Positions 1 through 9,019 of a stretch of 64,000 nucleotides of DNA are shown here, in pieces. Under the pieces are notes generated by a model. It did no database searches. It saw only the letters and a program-made list of their open reading frames with translations, and was not told where the DNA came from. Origin of the DNA: Bacteroides faecis MAJ27 (GTDB lineage: Bacteria; Bacteroidota; Bacteroidia; Bacteroidales; Bacteroidaceae); contig NZ_FNNN01000007.1 of NCBI RefSeq assembly GCF_900106755.1, positions 1 to 64,000 of the forward strand. Direction: 5' to 3'. Position 1 is the stretch's first letter. Each line of letters starts with the position of its first letter. Position numbers and translations under genes: made by a program.

Positions 1-31
1 TATTTAACCAATTTATTACTATATTTGAAAA

Positions 32-60
32 CAGGATTCAAGTATAAAACCCGAATCCTG
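32..60 (-). terminator. Rho-independent terminator downstream of the methyltransferase gene
   Basis: An 8-bp stem (CAGGATTC at 32-39 with GAATCCTG at 53-60) is followed, reading the minus strand, by TTTT. It lies about 55 nt beyond the stop of the minus-strand methyltransferase gene and fits the end of that transcript. Confidence 0.6.
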
Positions 61-116
61 AAGTTTTCTATTTACACAAAATGGTGGACAGTGCCAAACC
101 AGATAATCCATGCCTG

Positions 117-1925
117 TTATTTTTTATTTCCCATCAGCTCTTTAGCTACTGCCACCGCTGTATTAGCATTATCACTATATCCGTCCGCGCCAATCTCATC
201 GGCAAATCCCTGACTGACGGGAGCCCCTCCGATCATCACTTTCACCTGACTGCGGATGCCTGCATCTTCCAATGCCTGAATCACATCTTTCATATAAGTC
301 ATGGTAGTAGTCAGCAGGGCACTCATACACAAAATATCAGCATTGTTTTCCTTGACTGCCTCAACGAACTTGTCACAGGTAACATCAATGCCGATATTGA
401 TCACTTCAAAGCCACAGCCTTCCAGCATGGAAGCTACGAGATTCTTTCCAATATCATGCAGATCCCCCTTTACAGTACCGATTACAATTTTTCCGATTGT
501 GGTTGATGCATTACCAGCCAGCAAAGGTTTCAGAAGTTCCAAAGCCCCTTTCATGGCACGCCCTGCCATTAAAAGTTGCGGCACAAAGGCCTTGCCGTCC
601 TGAAAGCGTTGCCCGACTTCTCCCATAGCTGTTATCATATATCCATTGATGATATCCTGCGGTACTACTCCGTCAGCGATAGCTTTCCTGGTGACTTCAA
701 CTGCCGGTTCCAGTTTTCCGGCTACGATAGCATCATACAAAGGTTTCAGCTGGTCCTCTTCCCGATTCTTTTCTTCTCTGACCCGAATACTTTCCTGTAC
801 ATTACTTTGTCCTGCCTCTTGTTGGATTCCATCCGTATCCGCCGGCACAGGTACAGAAGAACCGGTATATTCCTCTATAATCCTCATCGCCTGTTCCACT
901 TCTCTTTCATTATGGAAGTCCATTTCCAGATGCACCCCGTCCGCTCCGATATTATCCAATAAAGGTTTCAACTCATCCAGAGTCACCCAGCAAGCCATGA
1001 CGCTCTTACCTCCTGCCAGTATCTTCTTATACAAATCATACCATTTCGGAGAACCTCCCTGCGGCTCACCAACACCGGGCGTCCACTGGATCGCATTCAA
1101 CTCTTCAATTTCAAGCAGGGCAGGAAGATGATGCATCGCTCCTACTCCATCCAGATGATAAAGTGTATAGTCTATCTTCCGGCACTGTTCGCGAATAAAC
1201 GGCTGTACAAAACGACGATAATCATCCTGACTGATCATGGTAGAAATATCGCTCTGCAACTTACTCATTTTACCCGGAGCCCATGAGGAGAAATAGCAGA
1301 ATGCCATTTCATCTCCTTCGCGGATAATGTCGTAGAGTTCATCAAATACTTTAAAATAGATATCATTGATTTGCTGCATCTGCTGCTCCAGTACTTCGGG
1401 CTGCATGACCGTATCCAGCAATACCATATCAGTCCCCTTCAAAGCAGCCAGCACATCCAGTCCTTCCATCAGGTCGGGCATACCGACAAAATAATTCCCG
1501 TTGGCTTTAGCCTTGCAGGCTTTCAGAAGTTCCTTATGCAAAATCCAGTTGGGATGCTCCGGGTTGAATACAATCTCATCATTAAAGTCCGGGTCGGGAT
1601 GTATCCAGATCGTATCTTCACCTCCTTCAAAAACTCCGCCCAGGATTGCAGCCAAAGAGCCGGGTCCCAGCTGAGTATTTGCAACAGGGAGCATATCCGC
1701 CATCAGACTACTGTGAGCGACATACCAATCCAGATATTCCGCCCGCCACTGAGGATCAAACCACTTCTGCGCCAGGTCTTTTGCCGGGGCAGGCGGAGCA
1801 ATGTCCGCATGCGGTTTCACACCTTCCTGAAAGTGTTCCCACATAGAGAGAATAATTCCTTTATGATTCCACCAGTTTATATAACGTTGTTGAGTCTCTT
1901 CTAAATTCGTTTTCCAAGTTTTCAT
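117..1925 (-). CDS. Uroporphyrinogen-decarboxylase-like methyltransferase fused to a corrinoid-binding protein
   Basis: A 602-residue cytoplasmic protein. The N-terminal ~370 residues resemble the URO-D/MtaA-type methyltransferase fold. After a linker rich in charged residues, the C-terminal ~210 residues form a corrinoid-carrier module: a helical cap, then a Rossmann domain with the base-off cobalamin motif GDLHDIGKN, whose His is the lower cobalt ligand, and the later SALLTTT and GGAPV motifs. Such carriers shuttle methyl groups from methoxylated or methylated substrates to an acceptor. Having the methyltransferase and its corrinoid partner in one chain is unusual, since they are normally separate subunits. 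The substrate cannot be read from the sequence. Start chosen at the ATG at 1925. The GH31 gene lies 30 nt upstream on the same strand, so co-transcription is likely. Confidence 0.85.
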   Translation of the reverse strand: MKTWKTNLEETQQRYINWWNHKGIILSMWEHFQEGVKPHADIAPPAPAKDLAQKWFDPQWRAEYLDWYVAHSSLMADMLPVANTQLGPGSLAAILGGVFEGGEDTIWIHPDPDFNDEIVFNPEHPNWILHKELLKACKAKANGNYFVGMPDLMEGLDVLAALKGTDMVLLDTVMQPEVLEQQMQQINDIYFKVFDELYDIIREGDEMAFCYFSSWAPGKMSKLQSDISTMISQDDYRRFVQPFIREQCRKIDYTLYHLDGVGAMHHLPALLEIEELNAIQWTPGVGEPQGGSPKWYDLYKKILAGGKSVMACWVTLDELKPLLDNIGADGVHLEMDFHNEREVEQAMRIIEEYTGSSVPVPADTDGIQQEAGQSNVQESIRVREEKNREEDQLKPLYDAIVAGKLEPAVEVTRKAIADGVVPQDIINGYMITAMGEVGQRFQDGKAFVPQLLMAGRAMKGALELLKPLLAGNASTTIGKIVIGTVKGDLHDIGKNLVASMLEGCGFEVINIGIDVTCDKFVEAVKENNADILCMSALLTTTMTYMKDVIQALEDAGIRSQVKVMIGGAPVSQGFADEIGADGYSDNANTAVAVAKELMGNKK

Positions 1926-1955
1926 ACTCTGCCAGTCTTTTTTAATTGTTCAATT

Positions 1956-4202
1956 TCATATCTTCCAAAATCCCTTGTAATCCTGATCAATGTGCAAAAC
2001 AACACTTTTGCTTAAATCCATTTCGTCCGTACAATCCACTTCTTCCGGATAAATCGGGATCACGGCATTCTCGCGCACATATACCGGCATTTCTTCCAAT
2101 GGCACATATATATCTTTCAGCCAGCATCCACCTTGCAGACGTTCTCCGGTAAAGAAATTCACCCATTGCCCTTCGGGAAGATAAACGTCACGACGGTTCT
2201 CACTATTCATCACCGGAGCCACCAGAAACTCATTGCCGAAGTAATACTCATCGTCGATATGCCAGCAGATCTTATCCTCCGGATGATGCAGGATCAGTGC
2301 CTGCAACAACGGACTGCCGCTCTCTATTGCCAGTTTGCTTTGCTCTAAGATATAGGGAATCAGCGAATAACGCAGTTTCCACCATTGCTTCACCAGCGGG
2401 GCGATAGCCGGATAATGCCAAGGCTCCCGCTTGTTGGTTCCATGATAACGGATGTGTGATGTGAATACTCCAAACTGTGTCCAGCGCATATAGACATCAT
2501 CCGATACGATTGAGTTCATGAAGTTGGGCAAGGTATGGAATCCGGGGACATCATGACTCCAGAAAGCAAACCCCGACAGACCAAAATGTAAACCTCCTTT
2601 GAGCGAACCCGCCATGCCGTCCCATGAACTGCAAGAGTCCCCTCCCCAATGCAAAGGATAACGCTGGCAACCTGCCCAGGCTGCACGTGCCCAGACAATG
2701 CCATCTCCAGTCACCTCTTTCGTTATTTCATAAGCCGCTTTCTGATAGAGCAAGGCATACAGATTGTTCAACAGTTCCGGTTTCATACCTTTGTAGACAG
2801 CATCCATGTGGATATTTTCTCCGAAATCAGTTTTAATACAAGTGACTCCCACATCCAGAAGTTGCTTCAACAGTCCTTTATACCATTCTGTTGCCTTCGG
2901 ATAAGTAAAGTCGATAGTCCCCGCGTAGTCCAGAGCTGAAAAATTAGAGCCGTCCGTATCCTGCTGCCTGGTCAGCGGAGCTATATAATCATTCGCTTTT
3001 GCTTCCCCGATCTGTTCCGCATTTTCGGCAACATAAGGCAACTGCCATAGAGATACACGGTAACCATTCTTTTTCAACCGCTGTATGAATCCTTTCGGAT
3101 CGGGAAAACGTTCCTCGTTAAACTTCCATTCGCACAGCCAGTCGGTTCTGAACCAACCGGTATCCAGATGAATGACATCACAAGGATAATGTTCGGAGCG
3201 CATACGGTCGCAGATCTCATTTACTTCATCGGCACTGAAATAAGTCATCCGGCTCATCCACACTCCGAAGCTCCAGAGAGGAGGCATCGAAGGATATCCG
3301 GTCAGGTCACGATAGCCACGAAGTATCTCCTCCATCGTATCACCCGCTATGATAAATACATCCAGCATAGCCTGATCGCTCAGGAACTGTACGGAACGGG
3401 TGGAATGTCCTGCCAGCGAAAGTTTGCTGTGGGCACACGTATGATAGAAAGTCCCGTACATCCGACTGGAGAGATAGAAAGGTATATTCTTATAGGTACG
3501 CCGGTTGTTTACTCCCTGCCCATCCTGATTTTTCAGAAAAAGTGTCTGTCCGCTTAAGTCCATCTTGAAGAAACGTTCTCCGGTCCCTGCAAAACACTCA
3601 TCCGGTTTGCTCTCGAAAGAGAGGGTGGCACGTTCCTTTTTCCCCATCCGTTTGCAGAAGGCAATGGGCAGTCCGTCGTAGCGGGGAGGTGAGAAATGGT
3701 CATAAGCTGCCAGACGGATTTCCCGCTTTCCGTCAGGATATAAAGTAATGTCCAGTGTTTCCTGAGGGTCGGGCAATAACTCACTCCAACGGTCCAGAAC
3801 CGATGGTTCCACATTGATAACGGCACGCTTCGTTCCGTCTTCGGTCGAAAGAACCCATTTACCTTCCTGCTTCTCCACAGACAAAGGTACTTTCCGGATT
3901 CGCTCACTGAATTGCAACATTTCCGACCGGTCCGTCAGTTCATATTCACCAAACCCAAGAAACAAACGGGTAATGCCTGTACTATACTGACGTATTATTA
4001 ATGTATATTCCTCTTGGGGGACAGTGGTATCCGCCGCCATATCATTGGCAAGTTGCTGTTTCTGAAAGGGTACTGTCACACAGACATCCCCGTCCTTTTC
4101 ATAAACGGCTGTCGGTTTATATGCTTTCCAGAGCGACTCATCCCTTGATAACTCAGTATCAAAATCAAGGAAATCAAACAAATGGTAATTAGTAGGTTTC
4201 AT
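1956..4202 (-). CDS. Glycoside hydrolase family 31, alpha-xylosidase/alpha-glucosidase type
   Basis: About 748 residues, the usual GH31 size. There is an N-terminal beta-sandwich, then the TIM barrel with the HLDTGWF strand, the nucleophile motif KTDFGE (Asp at about residue 459) and a downstream GGDS segment near the expected acid/base, then C-terminal beta domains. No signal peptide is visible, so it probably acts on imported oligosaccharides in the cytoplasm. The motif pattern favours alpha-xylosidase (xyloglucan-type side chains), but alpha-glucosidase is possible. The first in-frame ATG is at 4202; a TTG six bases upstream is a less likely start. It is followed at 30 nt by the methyltransferase gene and preceded at 56 nt by the beta-helix gene, so the three are probably one transcription unit. 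Confidence 0.85.
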   Translation of the reverse strand: MKPTNYHLFDFLDFDTELSRDESLWKAYKPTAVYEKDGDVCVTVPFQKQQLANDMAADTTVPQEEYTLIIRQYSTGITRLFLGFGEYELTDRSEMLQFSERIRKVPLSVEKQEGKWVLSTEDGTKRAVINVEPSVLDRWSELLPDPQETLDITLYPDGKREIRLAAYDHFSPPRYDGLPIAFCKRMGKKERATLSFESKPDECFAGTGERFFKMDLSGQTLFLKNQDGQGVNNRRTYKNIPFYLSSRMYGTFYHTCAHSKLSLAGHSTRSVQFLSDQAMLDVFIIAGDTMEEILRGYRDLTGYPSMPPLWSFGVWMSRMTYFSADEVNEICDRMRSEHYPCDVIHLDTGWFRTDWLCEWKFNEERFPDPKGFIQRLKKNGYRVSLWQLPYVAENAEQIGEAKANDYIAPLTRQQDTDGSNFSALDYAGTIDFTYPKATEWYKGLLKQLLDVGVTCIKTDFGENIHMDAVYKGMKPELLNNLYALLYQKAAYEITKEVTGDGIVWARAAWAGCQRYPLHWGGDSCSSWDGMAGSLKGGLHFGLSGFAFWSHDVPGFHTLPNFMNSIVSDDVYMRWTQFGVFTSHIRYHGTNKREPWHYPAIAPLVKQWWKLRYSLIPYILEQSKLAIESGSPLLQALILHHPEDKICWHIDDEYYFGNEFLVAPVMNSENRRDVYLPEGQWVNFFTGERLQGGCWLKDIYVPLEEMPVYVRENAVIPIYPEEVDCTDEMDLSKSVVLHIDQDYKGFWKI

Positions 4203-4258
4203 CTGCAATCTATCTTATTAATTTATGATCTATCTCAGTTACTTGATCGATTCAAGTG

Positions 4259-6103
4259 CTATTTCATTCTTCCGGCACTATTTTTTATCTCATCCGCCAC
4301 CTGCGGACCATTTTTTCTCCATACATTCCTGTTACCGGGGCGATTCGAGTCGAAGCGTTCAGCCGGACACCAGTTGTTTTCAATCGTATATCCATCAGTA
4401 GCTTCGTCCAGATAGATATAAAAAGCCCTGTCGTTGGTGGCATAAGGTGCTTCTTCCAAATGCTCGATCCGGTTATTCCGCATCACAGAGCCCGGTTGGC
4501 TGGAAAGTGTATAAAGTCCTCCGGCATCATACAGCCGACGGGCAAAATGATGTACATAGTTAGCTTCTATCCGGTTATTTTTCATTCCGCTTTGCAGCGA
4601 GGTCCATCCCCACCCTACACAAATGCCCGAATAGTTCAAGTGGCAGACTTCATTATGGGAAATATCGATACCGCTCACGTATCCCGCACCGATACCCACA
4701 CACCCCCAATCTTCATTAGTCACATCCGTTATCAGGTTATTTTTAATAGTGATATCCGTGCATAAATCACGTTGGTCCAAAGGGATAAAAGGTACATGTG
4801 TCTCGAAACCTCCGTCTGGAAATGCACCCACCAGTATGCCTGTACCTCCGACATCCGAAAAAACACAATTCTCTACGCCGGAGGACGAAACCGCCCATTC
4901 ATAATCCAGTCCGGTAGACGCCAGATGTTGAAACGTACAGCGATTGAACGTAAAATACTCGGCTCCCCTGACACGTATTGCTGTTTCGGGACGGGTAATC
5001 CATGCCTGATTTTCCAGTTCCGCTTTTTCCGGTAGTCCCGGTTCATGCAGTTTATAAGCATCCAATAGCGGAAATCCCCCTTGCAAAGTAACATGTCCCT
5101 GATACGAAGGACGCATCCACGAGGTATGGGCAAAGGTGATTCCTTCCAGGTGGATATGCCGTATCGGACGTTCCAACGTACCGTCCGCAATCATCAATGT
5201 TTCCAGAACCGGAATGATAACTTCAGCCGTTTCCATGTCTTCCCCCGAACGGGGATAATAATAGATTGTTCCCGACGGATATTCCTGAAACCACTCTCCC
5301 GGCTGGTCCAGCAGTTCCAAAGCATTTGTCAGGCAAAACGAGGAATTTCCTTTTTCTTCTCCGATGACAGGTTGGGGCCAGGGATGGGCAAATTCCAGAT
5401 GACTCTCCGGCTGATGAAAACAAACAACGGACTGTTCCCCTCTGACGTCTATACTCTTCACACGCAGAATGGCAATTGCCCAACGCTGATGGACTATCAT
5501 TTCCAGTTGCCCTGCATTTTGCAACTTCTCTATCTGATGGGTAGGAATCGTAATCGTCTGTTCTTCCGGATTAAAGTCAATCATTCGTTCCATCATTCCA
5601 TCGGGGAACTGTGACGCCCACCGGGCTTTATTGCCATTCACCCACATCTGGCGGGTTTCTACCATTCTATTTCCGACAAGAGGTGCCTTTGCCACCCAAA
5701 CTTTTGATCTTAATTCCCTGGCAATCCGCAGATCTTCGCTTCCCCGCTTCCATCCCGTAACTGCAACTCCGCCACTGATTAACGGGTGCGCATCCTCCAC
5801 TGCACTTATGAGTGTCGGCGAATCGGGCCGACCGCTATCTTCCGGCCTGATAAACAAAGGAGCGGACTGTACATAGATCCCGTCTTCCAACCGGATAGAA
5901 ATTCCTCCGGCTACTTCGGGAGCATTCAGCCTTCTCCATTCACGAGCCTGCTTGAGGGCATGGTTCAAGGTAAGATAAGGAGCTTCTTTTGTACCTGCAT
6001 TCTTGTCATTTCCACGAGGAGATACGTAAATCTCCCCAGCAAAAAGAATAGAAAACATACTCAAAGAAGCCATCAAAACAAAAACAGTAAAAGTCTTTTT
6101 CAT
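4259..6103 (-). CDS. Secreted right-handed parallel beta-helix protein, possible carbohydrate-active enzyme
   Basis: A 614-residue protein with a clear signal peptide (MKKTFTVFVLMASLSMFSIL, cleavage near FAG). It then has the YVSPRGNDKNAGT opening typical of secreted beta-helix enzymes and regularly spaced right-handed beta-helix rungs (for example ITIKNNLITDV and IDISHNEVCHL) to the C-terminus. The opening resembles GH141-type and other pectate-lyase-fold enzymes of Bacteroides that act on complex plant or host glycans, but I cannot assign a family or substrate. It is likely periplasmic or cell-surface and heads the GH31-methyltransferase unit. Start is the ATG at 6103. Confidence 0.75.
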   Translation of the reverse strand: MKKTFTVFVLMASLSMFSILFAGEIYVSPRGNDKNAGTKEAPYLTLNHALKQAREWRRLNAPEVAGGISIRLEDGIYVQSAPLFIRPEDSGRPDSPTLISAVEDAHPLISGGVAVTGWKRGSEDLRIARELRSKVWVAKAPLVGNRMVETRQMWVNGNKARWASQFPDGMMERMIDFNPEEQTITIPTHQIEKLQNAGQLEMIVHQRWAIAILRVKSIDVRGEQSVVCFHQPESHLEFAHPWPQPVIGEEKGNSSFCLTNALELLDQPGEWFQEYPSGTIYYYPRSGEDMETAEVIIPVLETLMIADGTLERPIRHIHLEGITFAHTSWMRPSYQGHVTLQGGFPLLDAYKLHEPGLPEKAELENQAWITRPETAIRVRGAEYFTFNRCTFQHLASTGLDYEWAVSSSGVENCVFSDVGGTGILVGAFPDGGFETHVPFIPLDQRDLCTDITIKNNLITDVTNEDWGCVGIGAGYVSGIDISHNEVCHLNYSGICVGWGWTSLQSGMKNNRIEANYVHHFARRLYDAGGLYTLSSQPGSVMRNNRIEHLEEAPYATNDRAFYIYLDEATDGYTIENNWCPAERFDSNRPGNRNVWRKNGPQVADEIKNSAGRMK

Positions 6104-6220
6104 GGTACTATCTCAATGTGCTATTATAGTTAGGACGGGCACACATCCATTTAGTACTCTGTCTGACTTACAAAAAACAGATCGATATCCAAAAATTATT
6201 CACCGTTACTCATGCAAAAA

Positions 6221-6346
6221 GTGACTGTTCTTATTGTCACTTATCACTTTTCGCCATTAACACATTGACCTGCAACACAATAAAGGTGATAATAGGAAGT
6301 GACAATAGAGTGACAATAAGAAAAATCCACCCGTTTATTGTCACTT
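6221..6346. repeat. TGACA/TGTCA cluster at the element left end
   Basis: TGACT at 6222, TGTCA at 6235-6239, TGACA at 6300 and 6311 (11 bp apart) and TGTCA at 6339-6343. The 12-mer TTATTGTCACTT occurs twice (6231 and 6335). The motif matches the 10-bp-phased units found upstream of three operons inside the element. It is a possible excisionase or integrase accessory site. Confidence 0.55.
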
Positions 6347-6441
6347 TAAGTTTGCCCATTTAGCGGAGATATACACGCCCGATTTATAGTACCTATAGGA
6401 AAAGAACGAAACAAGTAGTTCCAAGATCAGTTTCATCGGTT

Positions 6442-6500
6442 GAAACAAAGTGTTCCAAGCTTTGAAACAATGTGTTTCAAACAATGAAACAAAGTGTTTT
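6442..6500. repeat. Three 22-bp repeats with GAAACA...TGTTTC palindrome upstream of int
   Basis: GAAACAA starts at 6442, 6464 and 6486, exactly 22 bp apart (about two helical turns). The middle copy, GAAACAATGTGTTTC, is a perfect dyad; the outer copies keep GAAACAAAGTGTT. A related imperfect copy (GAAACAAATTGCTTTC) is at 45344, near the presumed right end. They are likely integrase arm sites or repressor operators. Confidence 0.55.
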
Positions 6501-6747
6501 TTCAAGATGCGCAAATATAGTGCAAACCTATTAAAATTCAAATAGTTATAAAACTAATGTTTTAATCGGATGTGGTGAATAAAGCTAAATAGAGCATATT
6601 TGGGAGTGAGTTATGTTACTTATCTGTTACCTCTTCCAATTTGCCTACTAATCGGATATAAGGCATTAGTTTTCAATATATTGCATTATTCTTCATAACT
6701 TCAAATACCTCAACAGTAATTAAATTTGTAACTAAAAAAGTTGAGTT

Positions 6748-7977
6748 ATGAGAAGTACATTCAGAGTGTTGTTTTACACTAAAAATCAATCGATTAAGAA
6801 TGGTAAAGTACCTGTAATGGGACGTATTACCATCAACAAGACCACAGCTTGCTTTAGCTGTAAGAAGGAGGTGTCTATTTCTTTATGGGACGCCAAAGCT
6901 AATAGGGCTAAAGGGAAATCCGAAGAAGCTAGAATGTTAAACCAGGAACTTGATAATGCCAAAGCCCAAATTGCCAAGCATTACCAATACATATGCGATC
7001 ATGACAGTTTTGTCACAGCCAAGAAAGTCTATAGCCGCTATGTCGGTTTTAAAGAAGATTCCCACACCCTTATGGAGCTTTTCAGGGAACAGCTTGAGTC
7101 ATACAAGGAGAAAGTAGGCAAGGAAAAGGCAAAAAGCACCTATCTTGGTTTAGTAGCCGATTATAAGAGCGCATTGCTTTTTTTGAAAGACAAAAAGAAT
7201 GTTGAGGACATTGCACTTGATGAACTTGACAAAGATTTTATTGAGGACTATTATAATTGGATGTTGGGCACATGCGGCTCGGCCAGTTCTACAGCATTCG
7301 GACGTGTTAATACCATGAAATGGCTAATGCATATCGCTCAAGAGAAAGGTTTAATAAAAGTTCATCCCTTCACGGGTTTTGGATGTAAGCCGGGATATAA
7401 AAGACGTTCATTTCTCTCTGAAGAAGAACTGCAGAGGCTTATACATGTAGAATTGAGGTATAAACGTCAGCAGGCTATGCGTGACATGCTACTTTTCATG
7501 TGCTTCACAGGCCTCGCCTTCGCAGATCTGAAAGCAATTACTTATAAGAATATCCATACAGATTCTGATGGTGGCACATGGCTCATGGGAAACCGTATAA
7601 AAACAGGCGTAGCATACGTCGTGAAATTATTACCTATAGCAATTGAACTTGTAGAAAAGTATAAGGGTGATAACAAAAAGAAAGATTCTCCTGATTGCGT
7701 TTTCCCCGTCGGTGATTATGAAACCATGAAAAGTAGTTTTAAGGTTTTAGGGAAAAAGTGTGATTGTAATGTAAATATCACCCCTCATATCGGGAGACAT
7801 ACCTTTGCAGTTTTGGCTATATTGAAAGGCATGCCGTTAGAAACTTTGCAAAAAGTATTAGGACACAAATCGATTCTTTCCACACAAGTCTATGCTGAAC
7901 TGATCAATCCGAAGGTTGGGGAAGATACGGATAGGATGTGCGACAAGATTGGTTCCGTGTATCGCTTGGCCAATTAG
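6748..7977 (+). CDS. Tyrosine recombinase/integrase of the element
   Basis: A 409-residue site-specific recombinase of the Bacteroidales phage-integrase type that should integrate and excise the element. It has an N-terminal arm-binding segment, a SAM-like core-binding domain (about 105-205) and a catalytic domain. Visible catalytic residues are Lys285 (NRIKTG), His347 and Arg350 (HIGRH), His373 (LGHKS) and the nucleophile Tyr382 (QVYAEL). The usual first arginine (TGLR) is Ala257 (TGLAFAD). Loss of Arg I is known for IntDOT-type enzymes, so this is not evidence of inactivity. All tryptophan codons are TGG and the gene is intact, unlike most other mobility genes here. A strong terminator follows. 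Confidence 0.93.
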   Translation: MRSTFRVLFYTKNQSIKNGKVPVMGRITINKTTACFSCKKEVSISLWDAKANRAKGKSEEARMLNQELDNAKAQIAKHYQYICDHDSFVTAKKVYSRYVGFKEDSHTLMELFREQLESYKEKVGKEKAKSTYLGLVADYKSALLFLKDKKNVEDIALDELDKDFIEDYYNWMLGTCGSASSTAFGRVNTMKWLMHIAQEKGLIKVHPFTGFGCKPGYKRRSFLSEEELQRLIHVELRYKRQQAMRDMLLFMCFTGLAFADLKAITYKNIHTDSDGGTWLMGNRIKTGVAYVVKLLPIAIELVEKYKGDNKKKDSPDCVFPVGDYETMKSSFKVLGKKCDCNVNITPHIGRHTFAVLAILKGMPLETLQKVLGHKSILSTQVYAELINPKVGEDTDRMCDKIGSVYRLAN

Positions 7978-7990
7978 AATAAGTATGAAA

Positions 7991-8025
7991 AAACACCCTT
8001 CAGCAAATGTTGAAGGGTGTTTTTC
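7991..8025 (+). terminator. Strong rho-independent terminator after the integrase
   Basis: A perfect 12-bp stem, AAACACCCTTCA (7991-8002) with TGAAGGGTGTTT (8011-8022), with an 8-nt loop and a trailing T run. The A run on the other arm lets it also end minus-strand transcription from the HTH genes. Confidence 0.85.
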
Positions 8026-8042
8026 GTATTCAGGCAGGTTGC

Positions 8043-8354
8043 TTATTTCAAGTAACGCCTGAAATCTTTATAGTTCTTTTTTAGTACCTCGTATAGCCCG
8101 CTTTCCGGATAGAGCAGTTTACCCCCGACAGAGGTAATTGAGGTATAAGGTATTGCCTTTTCATCCCGTAGTGTTTGTAATGTACGCTTGGAAACATGAA
8201 GCATCCGGCATACCTCATCTCCACTCAGATAATGTTCGTCTGCAATCGTCGGACGTATCCGTGCCGCAGCAGCCTCCAGATTTTTTCCTGTCCGTTTGAT
8301 CCATCCGGTAAGTTCCTTGAACTCTTCCGAATCTTTAGTGATAATGTCTGCCAT
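8043..8354 (-). CDS. Excisionase-like helix-turn-helix protein 1
   Basis: A 103-residue protein with a C-terminal winged/MerR-like HTH (DEVCRMLHVSKRTLQTLRDE, then a wing ending in GGKLLYPES). This is typical of the Xis2c/Xis2d-type proteins beside the integrase in CTnDOT-family elements, which bend DNA during excision and can regulate transfer genes. It is intact, including Trp18. It is the second gene of a two-gene minus-strand unit, 5 nt after HTH protein 2. Start is the ATG at 8354. Confidence 0.8.
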   Translation of the reverse strand: MADIITKDSEEFKELTGWIKRTGKNLEAAAARIRPTIADEHYLSGDEVCRMLHVSKRTLQTLRDEKAIPYTSITSVGGKLLYPESGLYEVLKKNYKDFRRYLK

Positions 8355-8359
8355 ACTCT

Positions 8360-8647
8360 TTATTTTCTTTTTTTGATTAGTCCTTCCTCCAGAATTTGCT
8401 GGATGTCCACTTCTTTATAAAAGAATTTTCCACCGATATTAGAATAAGGAATCAGCCCGTTATCCCGGTAAGTCTGCAGTGCCCTTTTGGAAATATTGAG
8501 AGCCAGGCACACATCCTGCGCATCCAGTCACTTGTCCGGTGTTACGGGGGCTATTTTCTTTTGAAAGTCCATCATTTGCACGGACAGCATACTTAGTTGT
8601 TTCTTCAAGTCCTGATAAGCACTTGTTTCGATAATTGTCAGTTCCAT
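8360..8647 (-). pseudogene. Excisionase-like helix-turn-helix protein 2 with in-frame TGA at a Trp position
   Basis: Reading from the ATG at 8647 gives a 95-residue HTH_17-type protein (DAQDVCLALNISKRALQTYR, then GGKFFYKEVD) interrupted once by TGA at 8530-8528, codon 40. The interrupted segment reads TPDK-stop-LDAQDVC. Relatives have Trp exactly there (KWLDxQDVC), so the change is TGG to TGA. Apart from the stop the frame is intact, with no frameshift. If TGA is not read through, only the N-terminal 39 residues, without the DNA-binding domain, would be made. TGAC-led 10-bp repeats lie about 85 nt upstream of the start. The base after TGA is C. Confidence 0.75.
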
Positions 8648-8730
8648 GATTTATAAATTAAATTGTGAATAATGAAATTGGGTGCAAGATAAAGGGAATA
8701 TTACTATAAATCAATCGTTTAGTTTCCAGT

Positions 8731-8764
8731 GTCGTTAATAGTCATTAATAGTCATTTTTTGTCA
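8731..8764 (-). repeat. 10-bp-phased TGAC repeats upstream of the HTH pair
   Basis: On the plus strand, GTCGTTAATA, GTCATTAATA, GTCATTTTTT and GTCA begin at 8731, 8741, 8751 and 8761. On the minus strand these are TGAC-led units at exact 10-bp spacing. The position, just upstream of the minus-strand HTH operon, suggests an operator or autoregulatory site. Confidence 0.7.
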
Positions 8765-8914
8765 GCGTAGCTTTTCTTATACTTTTTATTTAACGGGGGA
8801 GTCGTGAAATCCGACATCCCTTATACAAATGGTAACTCTTTCATCTTTTTTCCTTTTTTGCCCTGCCACATTTCTTTATGATATGGATTTCTTCGGAGAA
8901 ATCAGAAATATGAG

Positions 8915-8922
8915 TATCTTTG
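8915..8922 (+). promoter_or_regulatory. Candidate -7 box (TATCTTTG) facing the inversion joint
   Basis: It matches the Bacteroides -7 consensus TAnnTTTG; the -33 box is poor. In the present orientation it points into the orphan 3' part of dam. If the 9008-24076 segment were flipped it would face the RibD-like gene, with the 23949-24017 hairpin in its leader. Confidence 0.35.
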
Positions 8923-9007
8923 GAACGAAATATAGATTTAAATGGCAGGCAATAGCCTTCCAATTAGATATAGACATAACATTCGCAGAATGTCTCAAGA
9001 CGGAAAT

Positions 9008-9019
9008 CTGGCAAATTTC
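9008..9019 (+). repeat. Left copy of the 12-bp inverted repeat at the inversion joint
   Basis: CTGGCAAATTTC, with its exact reverse complement at 24065-24076. Both copies encode Leu-Ala-Asn-Phe in the dam reading frame. Homology ends abruptly on both sides, as expected at a recombination joint. Confidence 0.85.

Larger units (their letters stand above)
6104..6747. other. Intergenic region holding the probable left end of the integrative element
   Basis: A 644-nt gene-free stretch. It contains TGACA/TGTCA motifs (6221-6346), three 22-bp repeats with an internal palindrome (6442-6500) and a candidate integrase -7 box (TAAATTTG at 6721-6728, 20 nt before the ATG; no good -33 box). The element boundary should lie here, but I could not pair a convincing direct repeat with the right side. 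Confidence 0.5.
8648..9007. other. Intergenic region upstream of the HTH pair up to the inversion joint
   Basis: It contains the 10-bp TGAC-type repeat array (8731-8764), a small GATTTC-TTCG-GAGAAATC hairpin (about 8886-8903) and a plus-strand TAnnTTTG box at 8915-8922. It ends at the 12-bp inverted repeat at 9008. No convincing gene is seen. Confidence 0.4.
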
